NCBI GenBank assembly: GCA_036785705.1
Contig: JAWUZG010000029.1
Location: 17,774,501 to 17,838,500, forward strand
Source of the DNA: Acanthornis magna
Lineage: Eukaryota > Chordata > Aves > Passeriformes > Acanthizidae
DNA: 64,000 bases
Reading direction: 5' to 3'
Position numbers and translations under genes: made by a program. Under the pieces are notes generated by a model, which saw nothing but the letters and a program-made list of their open reading frames with translations, made no database searches and was not told the DNA's origin. Positions 10,251 through 19,739 of this stretch are shown piece after piece. Every line of letters begins with the position of its first letter. Positions within the stretch are counted from its first letter, which is position 1.

Positions 10251-11854
10251 ATCTTCAGGTGTTTCAACTTGAACTTCCTTGAACATCCTTTGGTCCTTAA
10301 GCCATTTTTCACAATTTCTCTGGTGATGACCTGGTTGTCCACAATAAAAACAATTTCCCCATATTGGTCTACCTTCATTCCACTGCCTCACAACCTGATT
10401 CCCTCCTTTTCCTCTTGTGTCAGATGTCTGCCCCTCTGGCTTATTCCCCTCCCTCACTGCAGCCACCATCATTTTTGCTTTTGCCCTCATTTTTTCCTCA
10501 TCCTTCCTTACAAAGGCCTTTTGTGCTTCCTGCAACAAACCATCTAGCTCTCTTTCTTGCCACCCTTCCAACTTTCCCAACTTTTTACAAATATCTGGCC
10601 ACGCATGAGTGACAAAGTAGACCTTCAATAATGTTTGGCCAGCCACACTGTCTGGATGAATCCCTGAATATAACTGTATATCTCTTCGTAACCGTCCCAG
10701 CCATTCTGTTGGTGTCTCATCTTTACCCTGTTGCCCATCAAAAGCCTTCGTAGTGTTATTCGTTCATGGGACTGCTTCTCTAATCCCTTTTATTACCAAA
10801 TTTCTATAGTCATTCATTTCCCGTCTTTCTCTTTCGTCATTGGGATTCCAATTTGGAGGCTCAATTGGCATCTTTTGTTCCCCTGCTGGTCCCTGTTGAT
10901 TTTCTCATTCCCATATCCTCATACCAGCCACCCTAATCATTTGTCTTTCCTCTGGGGAAAAAAGAACCCTTAATGTAGAATTTAATTCTTCCAGGGTATA
11001 CACATTTGGACCAAGGAACTGATCTACTTGTTCTGACAATCCAACAGGATCATCTAGTAATCCTTTCATTTTTTCTTAATTCCCCTTACTTCAGTAGAAG
11101 TTAACGGGGCATTTACATACCCTATGCCTCCCTGGGCTCCCCCCATGGGAACCTCTCAGAGAGGATATAGACTGGTTCTGAGAGAGTCGTCTTTGCCTAG
11201 CTGGTTCCCCTGTATTTGGGCGCTCTTACTCCTGGTATTTTGACTAGGACCTCCACCCAAATCTTTGGGAGCTGACACATTAAGGGGTCCCTCCAAGAGA
11301 TTCAGAGGATCTTCAGAGGTAATAGGAAGAGGCTCAGATGAATCAATGGTGTTAGACAGTACAAGAGGTGTGGAGCCTAATGGCCTGACAGGATTATTTG
11401 GTGGGGGTACAGGAGCGGTTGAGGGTCATAAGATGGAGACAATACATCTAATGGATCCCATTCTGCCTTACTTTTCTTTTTGGTCTCTTTATCCTCTCCC
11501 TCAGACACTCAATACATTCTAGCTTTAAAGATGTCACAGCTATCCATCCAGCAACTCACATACTCCCACTCCACCAGATTTGGAGGTTCCTTTCTAAGCA
11601 CATAAGCACACAAGGCCCGACACAGCCACCTTTCTGATGACCCATATCTAGGCCAGTACAATTTGTCATCCCTGATCTCTTCCTTTGTCCACTCCAGCAA
11701 ACAGAACTGAATCATTTTTGCTTTATTCTTATTCTTTAAGATCCTTGTCCCAGTCAGTCAGCATGACCCCTAAAGGACTATCTGGTGGTATGTCCATTAA
11801 ACTTCCCTGGCATTTTCCTTCTGTCTTATTTCCCTTGCTCCCTTTCTGTCCCAT
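10248..11854 (-). pseudogene. gag: Retroviral gag (matrix, capsid, nucleocapsid), broken
   Basis: The start is the ATG at 11854, which encodes Met-Gly, the N-myristoylation context of retroviral matrix. A frameshift around 11720-11735 separates it from the matrix core (11715-11509, with a WPRYGS motif). The region 11100-11500 is proline- and serine-rich like gammaretroviral spacer peptides. Capsid follows with the major homology region (QGKDETPTEWLGRLRRD, near 10730-10680). Nucleocapsid has one zinc knuckle, CFYCGQPGHHQRNC (near 10350-10310), of the C-x2-C-x4-H-x4-C type. At least two in-frame stops occur in the capsid part. One knuckle rather than two fits the gammaretroviral type. Confidence 0.88.
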
Positions 11855-12919
11855 TTTATCTAGCTTGCTCACTTAAGCTTGAGCAGGTACTTCCTTTCAA
11901 ATAAAAAAATGGCCACTTCCAGTAACCCCTCCCTGTCACTTCCGTTCAAAACAAACTACTGTGGGAACCAAAATGGCTCTCACTTCCGGACTAAATGGTG
12001 CTTCCCACAAAAATTGAAGATGGACTACAAAATGGCGCCTGGCCAACAAAATCAAAATGGCACTTCCTGCCGAAATTAAAGACAAACCACAAAATGGCAC
12101 TCGGACGACAAAACCAACCAGGACAAACTCAAAGAGGGGCTCCCCACTGAAACCAGAAAATTAAAGACAAACTTAGGGTCAGCAGCTTCTCCTCACACTT
12201 CCACCACAAAGCCAAACCGACATCAACTCTCCTCTCACAGTCACACCACCAATACAGATCTGACACCAACCACACAGACCTCACACATGCCTTTCACTCT
12301 GCCACCGGACTCGAACCAGCAGCCGTGGAACTCGAACCCACTGAACCTAAATGGTTTTCCAGTGGCTGCCCGGCAAAACCCCGGCTCCCCCGCCTCAGAT
12401 GTCCGTGGTTCTTGGTCGGAAATACCTGAGCCCCGCCTACGCAGGTCACCTGGAGAGAGCACCCTCGCTCTCTGGACCCCATACACTCCTTAAGGGTATC
12501 CCAGCCTCACCCTACCAACACCCAGAGATTCTCCCCAAGAGCTCACTCACACCCTTCACAACCGCTCCCCCCCTTAAAGGGGTCAACACTTGCCCCGGGG
12601 ATCTGGCTGCCAGTCCCCGTCTGACTCGCATACTCGCTGTCACTCTCAACCGCCCCCCACAAGCTACTCACAGCACCTTTTCGCAAACAGGTCTGTGCAC
12701 AAATTGCAGGCCACATACTCCGCGCGGGAGGAGCCCCGGTACCCTTTCCCTGCTATCCACGCCTGGTTTTCTTTTTGTTTGTTTTGTGAAGCCTCCTCTT
12801 GTTCTTTGGGAATCAGCCAGCGAAAGTCGTCGATTCCGAAGGATATCTTTGGATCCGCCGAAAAGAGCGGTGGGGCGCCTCCCCTCCAATGTCCTTCAGG
12901 ACCACGGAATTTGAGGCTT
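11855..12919 (-). other. Long 5' leader of the provirus
   Basis: About 1.06 kb between the primer binding site and the gag start, which would hold the packaging signal and splice donor. It includes five AAAATGGC motifs between 11906 and 12098 (minus-strand GCCATTTT). The segment 12290-12900 is GC-rich and open in several frames by composition; no protein motif is visible. Confidence 0.6.
11906..12098 (+). repeat. Five AAAATGGC motifs (YY1-like) in the leader
   Basis: AAAATGGC occurs at 11906, 11971, 12029, 12054 and 12091, the third extended to AAAATGGCGCC. Known: YY1 binds cores of the AANATGGCG type, and YY1 sites regulate murine gammaretroviral LTRs. Binding here is inference; the spacing is irregular, so this is a motif cluster rather than a strict tandem repeat. 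Confidence 0.5.
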
Positions 12920-12938
12920 ATCCCGGACGAAGCCCCCA
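12920..12938 (-). promoter_or_regulatory. Primer binding site, tRNA-Pro type
   Basis: Minus-strand TGGGGGCTTCGTCCGGGAT, two bases from the 5' LTR end, is complementary to the 3' end of tRNA-Pro apart from one extra T. Proline-primed elements are typical of the gammaretroviral class. Confidence 0.85.
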
Positions 12939-12940
12939 GT

Positions 12941-13006
12941 TGTGAGAAAGAACCTCTCATGGTTTAAATTGTGAGAAATTTATTAACTCATTAACATCGT
13001 TAACAC
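12941..13006 (-). mobile_element. 5' LTR remnant (R/U5 end only)
   Basis: Sixty-six bases match the inner end of the 3' LTR (2175-2240), including AATAAA at 12979-12984 and the terminal TTTCTCACA. Beyond 13006 similarity stops abruptly and the GC-rich composite unit begins. The U3 promoter of the 5' LTR is therefore missing or replaced. Confidence 0.85.
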
Positions 13007-13450
13007 TGACCTCCTTCCACACCAAGGATGGTGGCTGGTGGCACGATGTGGTTGACCTTCCAAAGATGGTGGCACTGTGTGCATGCGCATTAGTTCGAGG
13101 TAGAGGTGCCGGCTGGGCAGGACCCCGTTGTGTCTACTCAGCTGCCTGAACTCGAGCCGGACTTTGACATGCACCCCGCCGCTTCCGTGCTGTTTTCCGT
13201 GACATTTCCCAGTGTGGGACATGGCTGGTGGGGTCAGCAGCACTGGGAGCAGGCGGGAGCCACATGGGAGGCAGCAGACTGCACAATAAACACCTCTCTC
13301 GCGCATGCATGGCGCCCCGCCTCACGCAAGAGGACCCCCAGCACAGGGGCATGGGGGTGACAAGGAACAGGCACGGGGATGGGGCCGAGGTGATTTAACG
13401 CCTGGCAATCGCCGAGTGTGTCTAGGTGTGGGGTGCAGGAGAGGAGGAGA
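13007..13450 (+). repeat. GC-rich composite unit, copy 1 (with AATAAA)
   Basis: Shares long similarity with 15055-15485, with part of 14708-14960, and with the inverse of 19455-19738. Each direct copy has a CACAATAAACACCTCTCT segment (AATAAA at 13285-13290 here), which suggests the R region of an LTR-like element. Two AAGATGGTGGC-like motifs sit near its start. Short open frames on both strands follow from high GC content. Identity of the parent element is unknown. Confidence 0.75.
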
Positions 13451-13632
13451 GGGCGGGGAGGGGCTATGCCGACTGCAGGGCAGGGCTATGCAGATTGTGG
13501 GGCGGGGGTATGTCGATTGAAGGGTGGGTCTATACAGATTGCGGGGCGGGGTATGCAGATTGAGGGGTGGGGCTGTGTAGATCGTGTGGCTATACAGGTT
13601 ATGGGGCGGGGTTATGCAGATTGCAGGGCAGG
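13451..13632 (+). repeat. 22-bp GC-box minisatellite, array 1
   Basis: Degenerate units of the form GGGGCGGGGCTATGCAGATT. Related arrays lie at 15501-15860 (direct) and 18868-19450 (inverted). Each unit pairs a GC-box-like core with an ATGCAGAT octamer-like core. Confidence 0.88.
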
Positions 13633-14698
13633 GCACGAAAGGGCCACTGGGAAGGGCTTCTGGATGGACATTGTCAGCCATTGTTGCAGTGGGTGAGTGC
13701 CTGACACCCAGAACAGCGTGGAAAAGGTAGGCTTTCCTTCAGTGGATAGCCTTCAAATCGTAGGGCTAGGGGACTCCCCCCTCAATGTGAACACAGACAG
13801 GTACGGCAAAGGAAGATTTTTCCCTTCTTTTGAAGCCCTTTTCTCCTAATAAGCCCTCTCTTTTCTGGGGACGCTGTGGAGGGACTGGCAAGTCCCTCTT
13901 TTCATCACCGACAAGATGAAAGGGGAAAGTTGAAAGTTTGCCCCTGGAAAGTTTCCACATGCTGTCCCATCTGCTCAGGTGCTGCCCCTCAGCACGAGAG
14001 TTTTTCCCTTTGCATTTTTCTTTTGAAATGGAATTACCTTGGGGTTTTGGAACTTGCTATTCTGATCTTTTGAAACCCAGTTACTTTGGTATTTTGGAGC
14101 TTGGTATCCTGCTATATGGAAAGTGAGTTACTCAAATATGTCTGAACTTGGTTTTCTGGTACTTTGAAACCGGGCTGTTTTGGTATTTTGGAACTTGGTA
14201 TTCTTGTACTTGAAAACAGTGATTTTGCAGCCTGCTTTTCTGATATTTTGAAATTTGTTTTCTTATTATTTTGAAACTAGCTTATTCTGGTATTTTGGAA
14301 TCAGATTTTTTTTTTTTTTTGAACCTAGGTTTTAGTAGGCTGTTTTTTGGTATTTTTGTAGGCTGGATTTTTTTGGGGGGAGGTGTTGTGGGTGTTTGTG
14401 TGGGTTTGGGTTTTTTGTTTGTTCTTGGGTTTTGTTTGGTTTTCTGTGGTTTTTTATTTTTTGGGTTTTTTTGTTTGGTTTTTTATGTTTTTTAATTTTT
14501 TTGTTTGTTTTTTGTTTGTTTTTTGAGGTTTTTTCTTGGTTCTTTGTTTGCTTTTCGTTTGGGTTTTTTTTTTGCTTTGTCTCTTGAGTTTTTGTGGGGG
14601 GTTGTTCTTTTTTTGGTTTGGGGTTTTTTTGTTGTTGTACTGCCTTCACTTTGTTTACTAATCAGAATTATTTTTCCATTTTTTCCCATTTTTTTCCC
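13610..14698 (+). repeat. Left arm of large inverted repeat
   Basis: Reverse-complement match to 17781-18876. In the core (about 13735-13990 against 18510-18765) I see only about three differences in some 260 bp. The arm contains a unique-looking segment (13650-13990), a run of degenerate units built on TATTTTGGAACTTGG (14030-14300), a T/G-rich block and the conserved CTTTGTTTACTAATCAG segment. A 64-codon open frame is conserved identically in both arms, but it follows from sequence identity and shows no protein motif. Confidence 0.9.
14345..14635. repeat. T/G-rich low-complexity block
   Basis: Almost only T and G (TTTTTTGTTTGGTTTT-like). Inverted counterparts are A/C-rich at 17840-18170 and 19825-20130. 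Long frames of Phe/Gly/Leu or Lys/Asn/Pro arise from the composition and are not genes. Confidence 0.85.
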
Positions 14699-14707
14699 CC
14701 ATTTTCC

Positions 14708-15054
14708 CACTCAAGCCAGACTCCGACACACACCCTGTGGCTTCAGCGCCGTTTTCTGCAGTGTTTCCTGTGTGAGGACACGGCCAGTGGGTCCAGTGGC
14801 ACCGGGAGCGGGCGGGAGCCATGTGGGAGTTGGCAGTCAGCACAATAAACACCTCTCTTGTGCATGTGCCAAGCCGCGCCTCGCGCAAGAGGACCCTCGG
14901 CACAGGTTCACAGGGCTGACAAGGAACAGGTGCGGGGGGTGGGGCCGAAGTGGGGGGCTCCCAGGGAGGGTCGGGGCTCAGGGTAGGTGCGCCAGTGACC
15001 GGAAACGGCTTCTGCCAGTGCCCAAGTTGGCGGTGATTAACAATGATTAGCAGA
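14708..15054 (+). repeat. GC-rich composite unit, copy 2 (5'-truncated)
   Basis: Begins abruptly at TCAAGCCAGACTCC directly after the pyrimidine block, at the same internal point where the inverted copy ends near 19740. AATAAA is at 14844-14849. It then runs into a short unassigned stretch (about 14960-15054) before copy 3. Confidence 0.75.
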
Positions 15055-15485
15055 AGTGATCTCCTGCCACACCAAGGATGGCAGCTGGTGGCGCGATGTG
15101 GTTGACCTGCCAAAGATGGTGGCACTGTGCGCGTGCGCGTTCGTTTGAGGTGGAGGTGCCACCCGGGAAGAACCCTGGTGGGTCTACTTAGCTGCCTGAA
15201 CTCGAGCCGGACTCCGACACGCACCCCCAGTGTCGTTTTCCGCGGCGTTTCCTGCTGTGGGGACATGGCCGGTGGGGCCAGAGGCGCCGGGAGCAGGCGG
15301 GAGCCACACGGGAGGCAGCAGACTGCACAATAAACACCTTTCTCGCGCATGCACGGCGCCCCGCCTCACGCAAGAGGACCCCCAGCACAGGTTCACGGGG
15401 CTGACAAAGAACAGGTGTGAGGGGCGGGGCTGAGGTGATTTAACGCCTGGCAATTGCCGAGTGTGTCTAGGTGGGGGGTGCGTGA
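15055..15485 (+). repeat. GC-rich composite unit, copy 3 (with AATAAA)
   Basis: Direct copy of 13007-13450 along its whole length, with AATAAA at 15329-15334. As in copy 1, it is followed by the 22-bp GC-box minisatellite, so unit plus minisatellite is a repeated cassette. Confidence 0.8.
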
Positions 15486-15500
15486 GACGAGGAGCGCGTG

Positions 15501-15860
15501 AGGCAGGGCTATGACGACTGTGGGGCAGGGCTATGCAGATTGTGTGGCGGGGCTATGTAGATCGCAGGGCGGGGGTATGCAGATTGAGGGGTGGGGCTAT
15601 GCTGATCACAGGGCGGGGCTGTGTAGATCGTGGGGTGGGGTTATGCAGATTGCAAGGCGGGAGAGGAGAGTGTGGGGTGGGGCTAGGCAGATTGAGGGGC
15701 GGGGTTATTCAGATCGTGGTACAGGGCTATGCAGATTGCGGGCCGTGGCTATGCACATCATGGGGCTGGGTTATGCAGATCTTGGTCCTTGGTTATGCGG
15801 GTCATGGGGCGGGGCTATGCAAATTGCAAGGCGGGAGAGGGGAGTGCATGGCGGGGCTAC
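15501..15860 (+). repeat. 22-bp GC-box minisatellite, array 2
   Basis: About 15 degenerate GGGGCGGGGCTATGCAGATT units. A longer variant containing GGCGGGAGAGGAGAGTG recurs twice, giving a higher-order pattern also visible in array 3. One unit carries an exact octamer ATGCAAAT at 15817-15824. Confidence 0.88.
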
Positions 15861-15864
15861 CTGA

Positions 15865-16022
15865 GCAGGCGGGACAGCACAAGGAAACTTTCCAGGGGCA
15901 AACTTTCAACTTTCCCATTCATTTTGTCGGTGATGACAAGAGGGACTTGCCAGTCCCTCCACAGCATCCCCAGAAAAGAGAGGGCTTATTAGGAGAAAAG
16001 GGCTTCAAAAGAAGGGCCACGA
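15865..16022 (-). repeat. Partial inverted-repeat core, diverged copy
   Basis: Matches the core of the palindrome (13850-13970 in reverse complement; same orientation as 18510-18660) but is more diverged. It directly follows a direct-orientation minisatellite, unlike the main arms, so at least one further rearrangement occurred. Confidence 0.8.
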
Positions 16023-16700
16023 AGGCCTGACATCCCCATAGGCAAGTACAGCATGTGAAAGAGACAAAGAGAAAGAAAACAAAAAGTTGATATCTTCTTG
16101 TCCAAAGTTATTTCAAGTTCCCCAACCCCAACTAAATTTTGCTCTTGATTTTGCTTGCAACCTGCTCTGCCATGAGGTTTTCTCCAGGAGAAATTCAGGA
16201 ATTGCTCATGGAAGGGTGGAGATGAAACAACCCCAAAGGTAAGGAAAAAAGAAATATTCCTGGGAGAGCCTTTGGCACCTTCTGGGCTCAATTGCCCAGG
16301 ACATCCCTCCCTCCCTCCCTCCCTTCCTTCCTCCCTTCCTTCCTTCCTTCCTTCCTTCCTTAGCTGCCCCTGCACTGGACTGTTCTATCTCTGTCTCATG
16401 TCTCTCCGTGTCATGGGTCTGCCTTCTGTGTGTCATGTAAGTCTCTGGCACGTGTCTGTGTTCTTTTCTGCTGGAATTCTCCCAGCCAACACTTACCCAA
16501 ACCACTCGTTGCCAATGTTTTTGCTCCAAGTCCCTCAGTGACTGCGGAGTCCAGGATGTTCCAGCAGATGGAAAAACCTGCCATGGGCACCTGCAAGGAT
16601 TTCCTGGCAGCGTTCTGGAAGAAAACAAAAAGTTCCAGTTTTTAGTGCAGGAAGTTTCACCTCCGTTTCTCTGCAACTGGTGGGGGAATTGGAGGAGCTG
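16023..16700. other. Inverted-repeat spacer, unassigned part
   Basis: Non-repeated within the window apart from a CCTT microsatellite at 16303-16361. No gene motif is visible. Confidence 0.45.
16303..16361. repeat. (TCCC)n/(TTCC)n microsatellite
   Basis: Pure pyrimidine tetranucleotide repeat, first CCCT then CCTT units. Confidence 0.9.
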
Positions 16701-17480
16701 ATTGCAAAAAACTCAAATGGGACACAGCAGCTCTGGAAAACCCACCTGTCTCTAAAACCCTAAACCTCCAGGTGTCCTGGGGTGATGTAATGATAATCCT
16801 GTATCCCATATTGTTTGCATGCCTGCCTAAAATGTCTTGTAGCTTTAACTGTGCTCAGCAGCCAGGAGAAGCTCTGCCAATGCGGGATGTTTTGAAACTC
16901 TCCCCCGCTCAGCCGTTCTGGGGGAGGAAGGGACGTTGTTTTAGTCGGGCTGCTGCTGCTGCTGTGACTGCTGCTTTTTCCTTCCTCCTCCCCTGGGATT
17001 GCTTCTTCATTGTCTTTTTTTTTGGACCCTTTTTTCCTCGACTTTTTCATCGGAGAACCCTGAGAGCCCCGGAGGACAGTGGACAGGAATTCCTTGGGGG
17101 AAACCCCCAGAAAGGGGTCGCTATGCCTGAGGAGAAGGACACTAAAGTTCATCAACTGTTCATTCAGGTTTGGTGATTCCTTTTCCCCTTCCCCTGTGCC
17201 TGTGCGGGGAGTGTGCTGAATAAACAGCTTTTTCCACTTTCGTTCCAGAGCCTCTGCTGTTGTGGGGGAGGGGGTGCCAGAGACCTTTGCTGTGGGGGGA
17301 GGTGTTCTGTTCAGAGCACTTTCCACCCAGGAAAATTGTCTCTAACCCGAGACACCAGGGAAGCAGGAAAATCCAGGTTTATAGCTACCTCTAAGAATGA
17401 AGGCAGAACAAAGGCACAAATTTCCCAAGAGATGCATCAAATCCTGAGGAATGGCACAGAACTTCGGGAAGGAATCTGAA
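16701..17480 (+). mobile_element. Possible LTR remnant in palindrome spacer
   Basis: Reading plus, an AATAAA at 17219-17224 is followed by CAGCTTTTTCC and a GT-rich tail, the look of an R/U5 region. It resembles avian LTRs I recall, but I could not fix TG/CA ends or a target duplication. The minus strand carries a 188-codon open frame (17326-16760) rich in Lys and Ser with no recognisable family motif; it may be a chance frame. Confidence 0.4.
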
Positions 17481-17790
17481 CAGAAATGGAGAAAAGGAGG
17501 GCAACAATTGGGAAAATAGGGGAAGAAAAGGGGGAAAATAAGGGGGGAAAAAGAGGGGGAAAATTGGGGAAAAAGAGGGGAAAAAAATGGAAAAATAGGG
17601 GGAAAATGGGGAAAAAGTCAGGGGGAAAGAACTGGAAAAACAGGTAGAAAATCGGGACAAAACAGAAAAAAAATTGGAAAAATAGGGGGAAATAGGGAAA
17701 AATAGGGGAAAATGGGGGGGAATGGGGAAGAAGTAGGGAAAAAATGGAAAAATGGGGGAAAATAGGGGGAAAATGGAGGAAAAAAATGGG
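17481..17790. repeat. Purine minisatellite (GGGGGAAAAT-like)
   Basis: Degenerate 10-15 bp units of G and A runs. It is the reverse-complement counterpart of the CCCATTTCCC array at 2020-2174. Confidence 0.85.
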
Positions 17791-18876
17791 AAAAAATGGA
17801 AAAATAGTTCTGATTAGTAAACAAAGTGAAGGCAGTACAACAACAACAAAAAAACCCAAACCAAAAAAAGAACAACCCCCCACAAAAACCCAAGAGACAA
17901 AGCCAAAAACAAAAACCCAAACGAAAAGCAAACAAACAACAAAACAAAAAAACCCTCAAAAAACCTCCAAACCAAAAAAACCAAGAAAAAACAAACAAAC
18001 AAACAAACAAAAAAAAACCCCAAAAAAACCAAAATAAAAAACCACAGAAAACCAAACAAAACCCAAGAACAAAAAACCCAAACCCACACAAACACCCATA
18101 AACCCCCCCCAAAAAAACCCAGCCTACAAAAATACCAAAAAACAGCCTACTAAAACCTAGGTTCAAAAAAAAAAAAAAATCTGATTCCAAAATACCAGAA
18201 TAAGCTAGTTTCAAAATAATAAGAAAACAAATTTCAAAATATCAGAAAAGCAGGCTGCAAAATCACTGTTTTCAAGTACAAGAATACCAAGTTCCAAAAT
18301 ACCAAAACAGCCCGGTTTCAAAGTACCAGAAAACCAAGTTCAGACATATTTGAGTAACTCACTTTCCATATAGCAGGATACCAAGCTCCAAAATACCAAA
18401 GTAACTGGGTTTCAAAAGATCAGAATAGCAAGTTCCAAAACCCCAAGGTAATTCCATTTCAAAAGAAAAATGCAAAGGGAAAAACTCTCGCGCTGAGGGG
18501 CAGCACCTGAGGAGACGGGACAGCATGTGGAAACTTTCCAGGGGCAAACTTTCAACTTTCCCCTTTCATCTTGTCGGTGATGAAAAGAGGGACTTGCCAG
18601 TCCCTCCACAGCGTCCCCAGAAAAGAGAGGGCTTATTAGGAGAAAAGGGCTTCAAAAGAAGGGAAAAATCTTCCTTTGCCGTACCTGTCTGTGTTCACAT
18701 TGAGGGGGGAGTCCCCTAGCCCTACGATTTGAAGGCTATCCACTGAAGGAAAGCCTACCTTTTCCACGCTGTTCCGGGTGTCAGGCACTCACCCCCTGCA
18801 ACAATGGCTGACAATGTCCATCCAGAATCCCTTCCCAGTGGCCCTTTCGTGCCCTGCCCTGCAATCTGCAGGGCCT
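17781..18876 (-). repeat. Right arm of large inverted repeat
   Basis: Reverse complement of 13610-14698 at near identity in the core. It contains in order the conserved CTGATTAGTAAACAAAG segment, an A/C-rich block (17840-18170), CCAAAATACCA-type units, and the unique-looking core. The spacer between arms is about 3.1 kb. Confidence 0.9.
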
Positions 18877-19450
18877 CGCTCTGCAATCTGCATAGCCCCA
18901 CCCCACGATCAGCATAACCCCACCCCTCAATCTGCATACGCCACCCCACAATCTGCATAACCCTGCCCAAAATCTGTGTAGCCCCCTTCATTTGCATAAC
19001 CCCCCCGCAATCTGCATACCGCGCCTCTCAATCTGCATAGCCCTGTCCCACAATCTGCATAGCCCTGCCCCACGCTCTCCTCTCCCACCTCGCAATCTCC
19101 ATAGCCCCGCCCTTGCGATCTGCATAGCTCTGTCCCACGACCTGCATGACCCCACCCCTCAATCTACATAGCCCCACCCCACGCTCGCTTCTCGTGCCTT
19201 GCAATCTGCATAGCCCCGCCCCACAATTTCCATAACCCTGCCCCTCAATCTGCATAGCCCCCCCCAATGCTCTCCTCTCCCCCTCACAATCTACATAGCC
19301 CCACTCCGCGGTCTGCATAGCCCTGCCCCACAATCTGCATAACCCCACACCACAATCTGCATAGTCCGGCCCCGCACTCTGCATAACCCTGCCCCACAAT
19401 CTGCATAGCCCCGCCCCACCATCTGCATAGCCCCGCCCCACACTCGCCTC
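18868..19450 (-). repeat. 22-bp GC-box minisatellite, array 3 (inverted)
   Basis: Units read AATCTGCATAGCCCCGCCCC on the plus strand, the reverse complement of arrays 1 and 2. This is the longest array (about 25 units) and holds several GCTCTCCTCTCCC variant units marking a higher-order repeat. Confidence 0.9.
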
Positions 19451-19454
19451 ATCT

Positions 19455-19738
19455 CCCGCGCTGCACACCCAGACCCAGTGGCGATTGCCGGGCGTTAAAC
19501 CACCTCGGCCCCGCCTCTCGCACCTGTTCCTTGTCAGCCCTGTGAACCTGTGCTGGGGGTCCCCTTGCGCGAGGCGCAGCTTGGCACATGCGCGAGAGAG
19601 GTGCTTATTGTGCTGACTGCTGACTCCTGCGCGGCTCCCGCCTGCTCCCGGTGCCACTGGACCCACCGGCCGTGTCCCCACACTGGGAAACGCAGCGGAA
19701 AATGGCGCTGAAGCCGCGTTGCACGTGTCAGAGTCCGG
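19455..19738 (-). repeat. GC-rich composite unit, copy 4 (inverted, truncated)
   Basis: Reverse complement of the composite unit, ending at the same internal breakpoint as copy 2. The polyadenylation hexamer is changed (AATAAG on the minus strand). Confidence 0.75.
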
Positions 19739-19739
19739 C

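Larger units (their letters stand above)
2175..13006 (-). mobile_element. Decayed class I endogenous retrovirus, minus strand
   Basis: A provirus with gag, pro-pol and env in order on the minus strand, bounded by a complete 3' LTR (2175-2758) and a short 5' LTR remnant (12941-13006). Class I assignment rests on the tRNA-Pro-type primer site, a single CCHC zinc knuckle, a UAG between gag and pol, and a TM subunit with a C-x7-CC motif. All genes carry stops or frameshifts and some catalytic residues are replaced, so it cannot encode an active virus. It also hosts two younger nested LTRs (4501-4720 and 8392-9781). The 5' LTR beyond 13006 is not homologous to the 3' LTR. Confidence 0.93.

Noticed and set aside
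10196..10378. 60-codon minus-strand frame overlapping the nucleocapsid end
   Set aside because: It is an alternative frame across the zinc knuckle and gag-pol junction; the true frame carries the knuckle and protease motifs.
12351..12967. 187-codon and 125-codon plus-strand frames next to the primer site
   Set aside because: They are antisense to the proviral leader in GC-rich DNA and have no recognisable domain.
13451..13632. Minisatellites as a CRISPR array
   Set aside because: Units are contiguous 22-bp degenerate repeats with no unique spacers, and the context is eukaryotic.
14332..14649. Lys/Asn/Pro-rich and Phe/Gly-rich open frames in T/G- and A/C-rich blocks (also near 17.8-18.1, 19.8-20.2 and 29.2 kb)
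   Set aside because: They follow directly from two-letter base composition, change with block length between copies, and show no protein motif.
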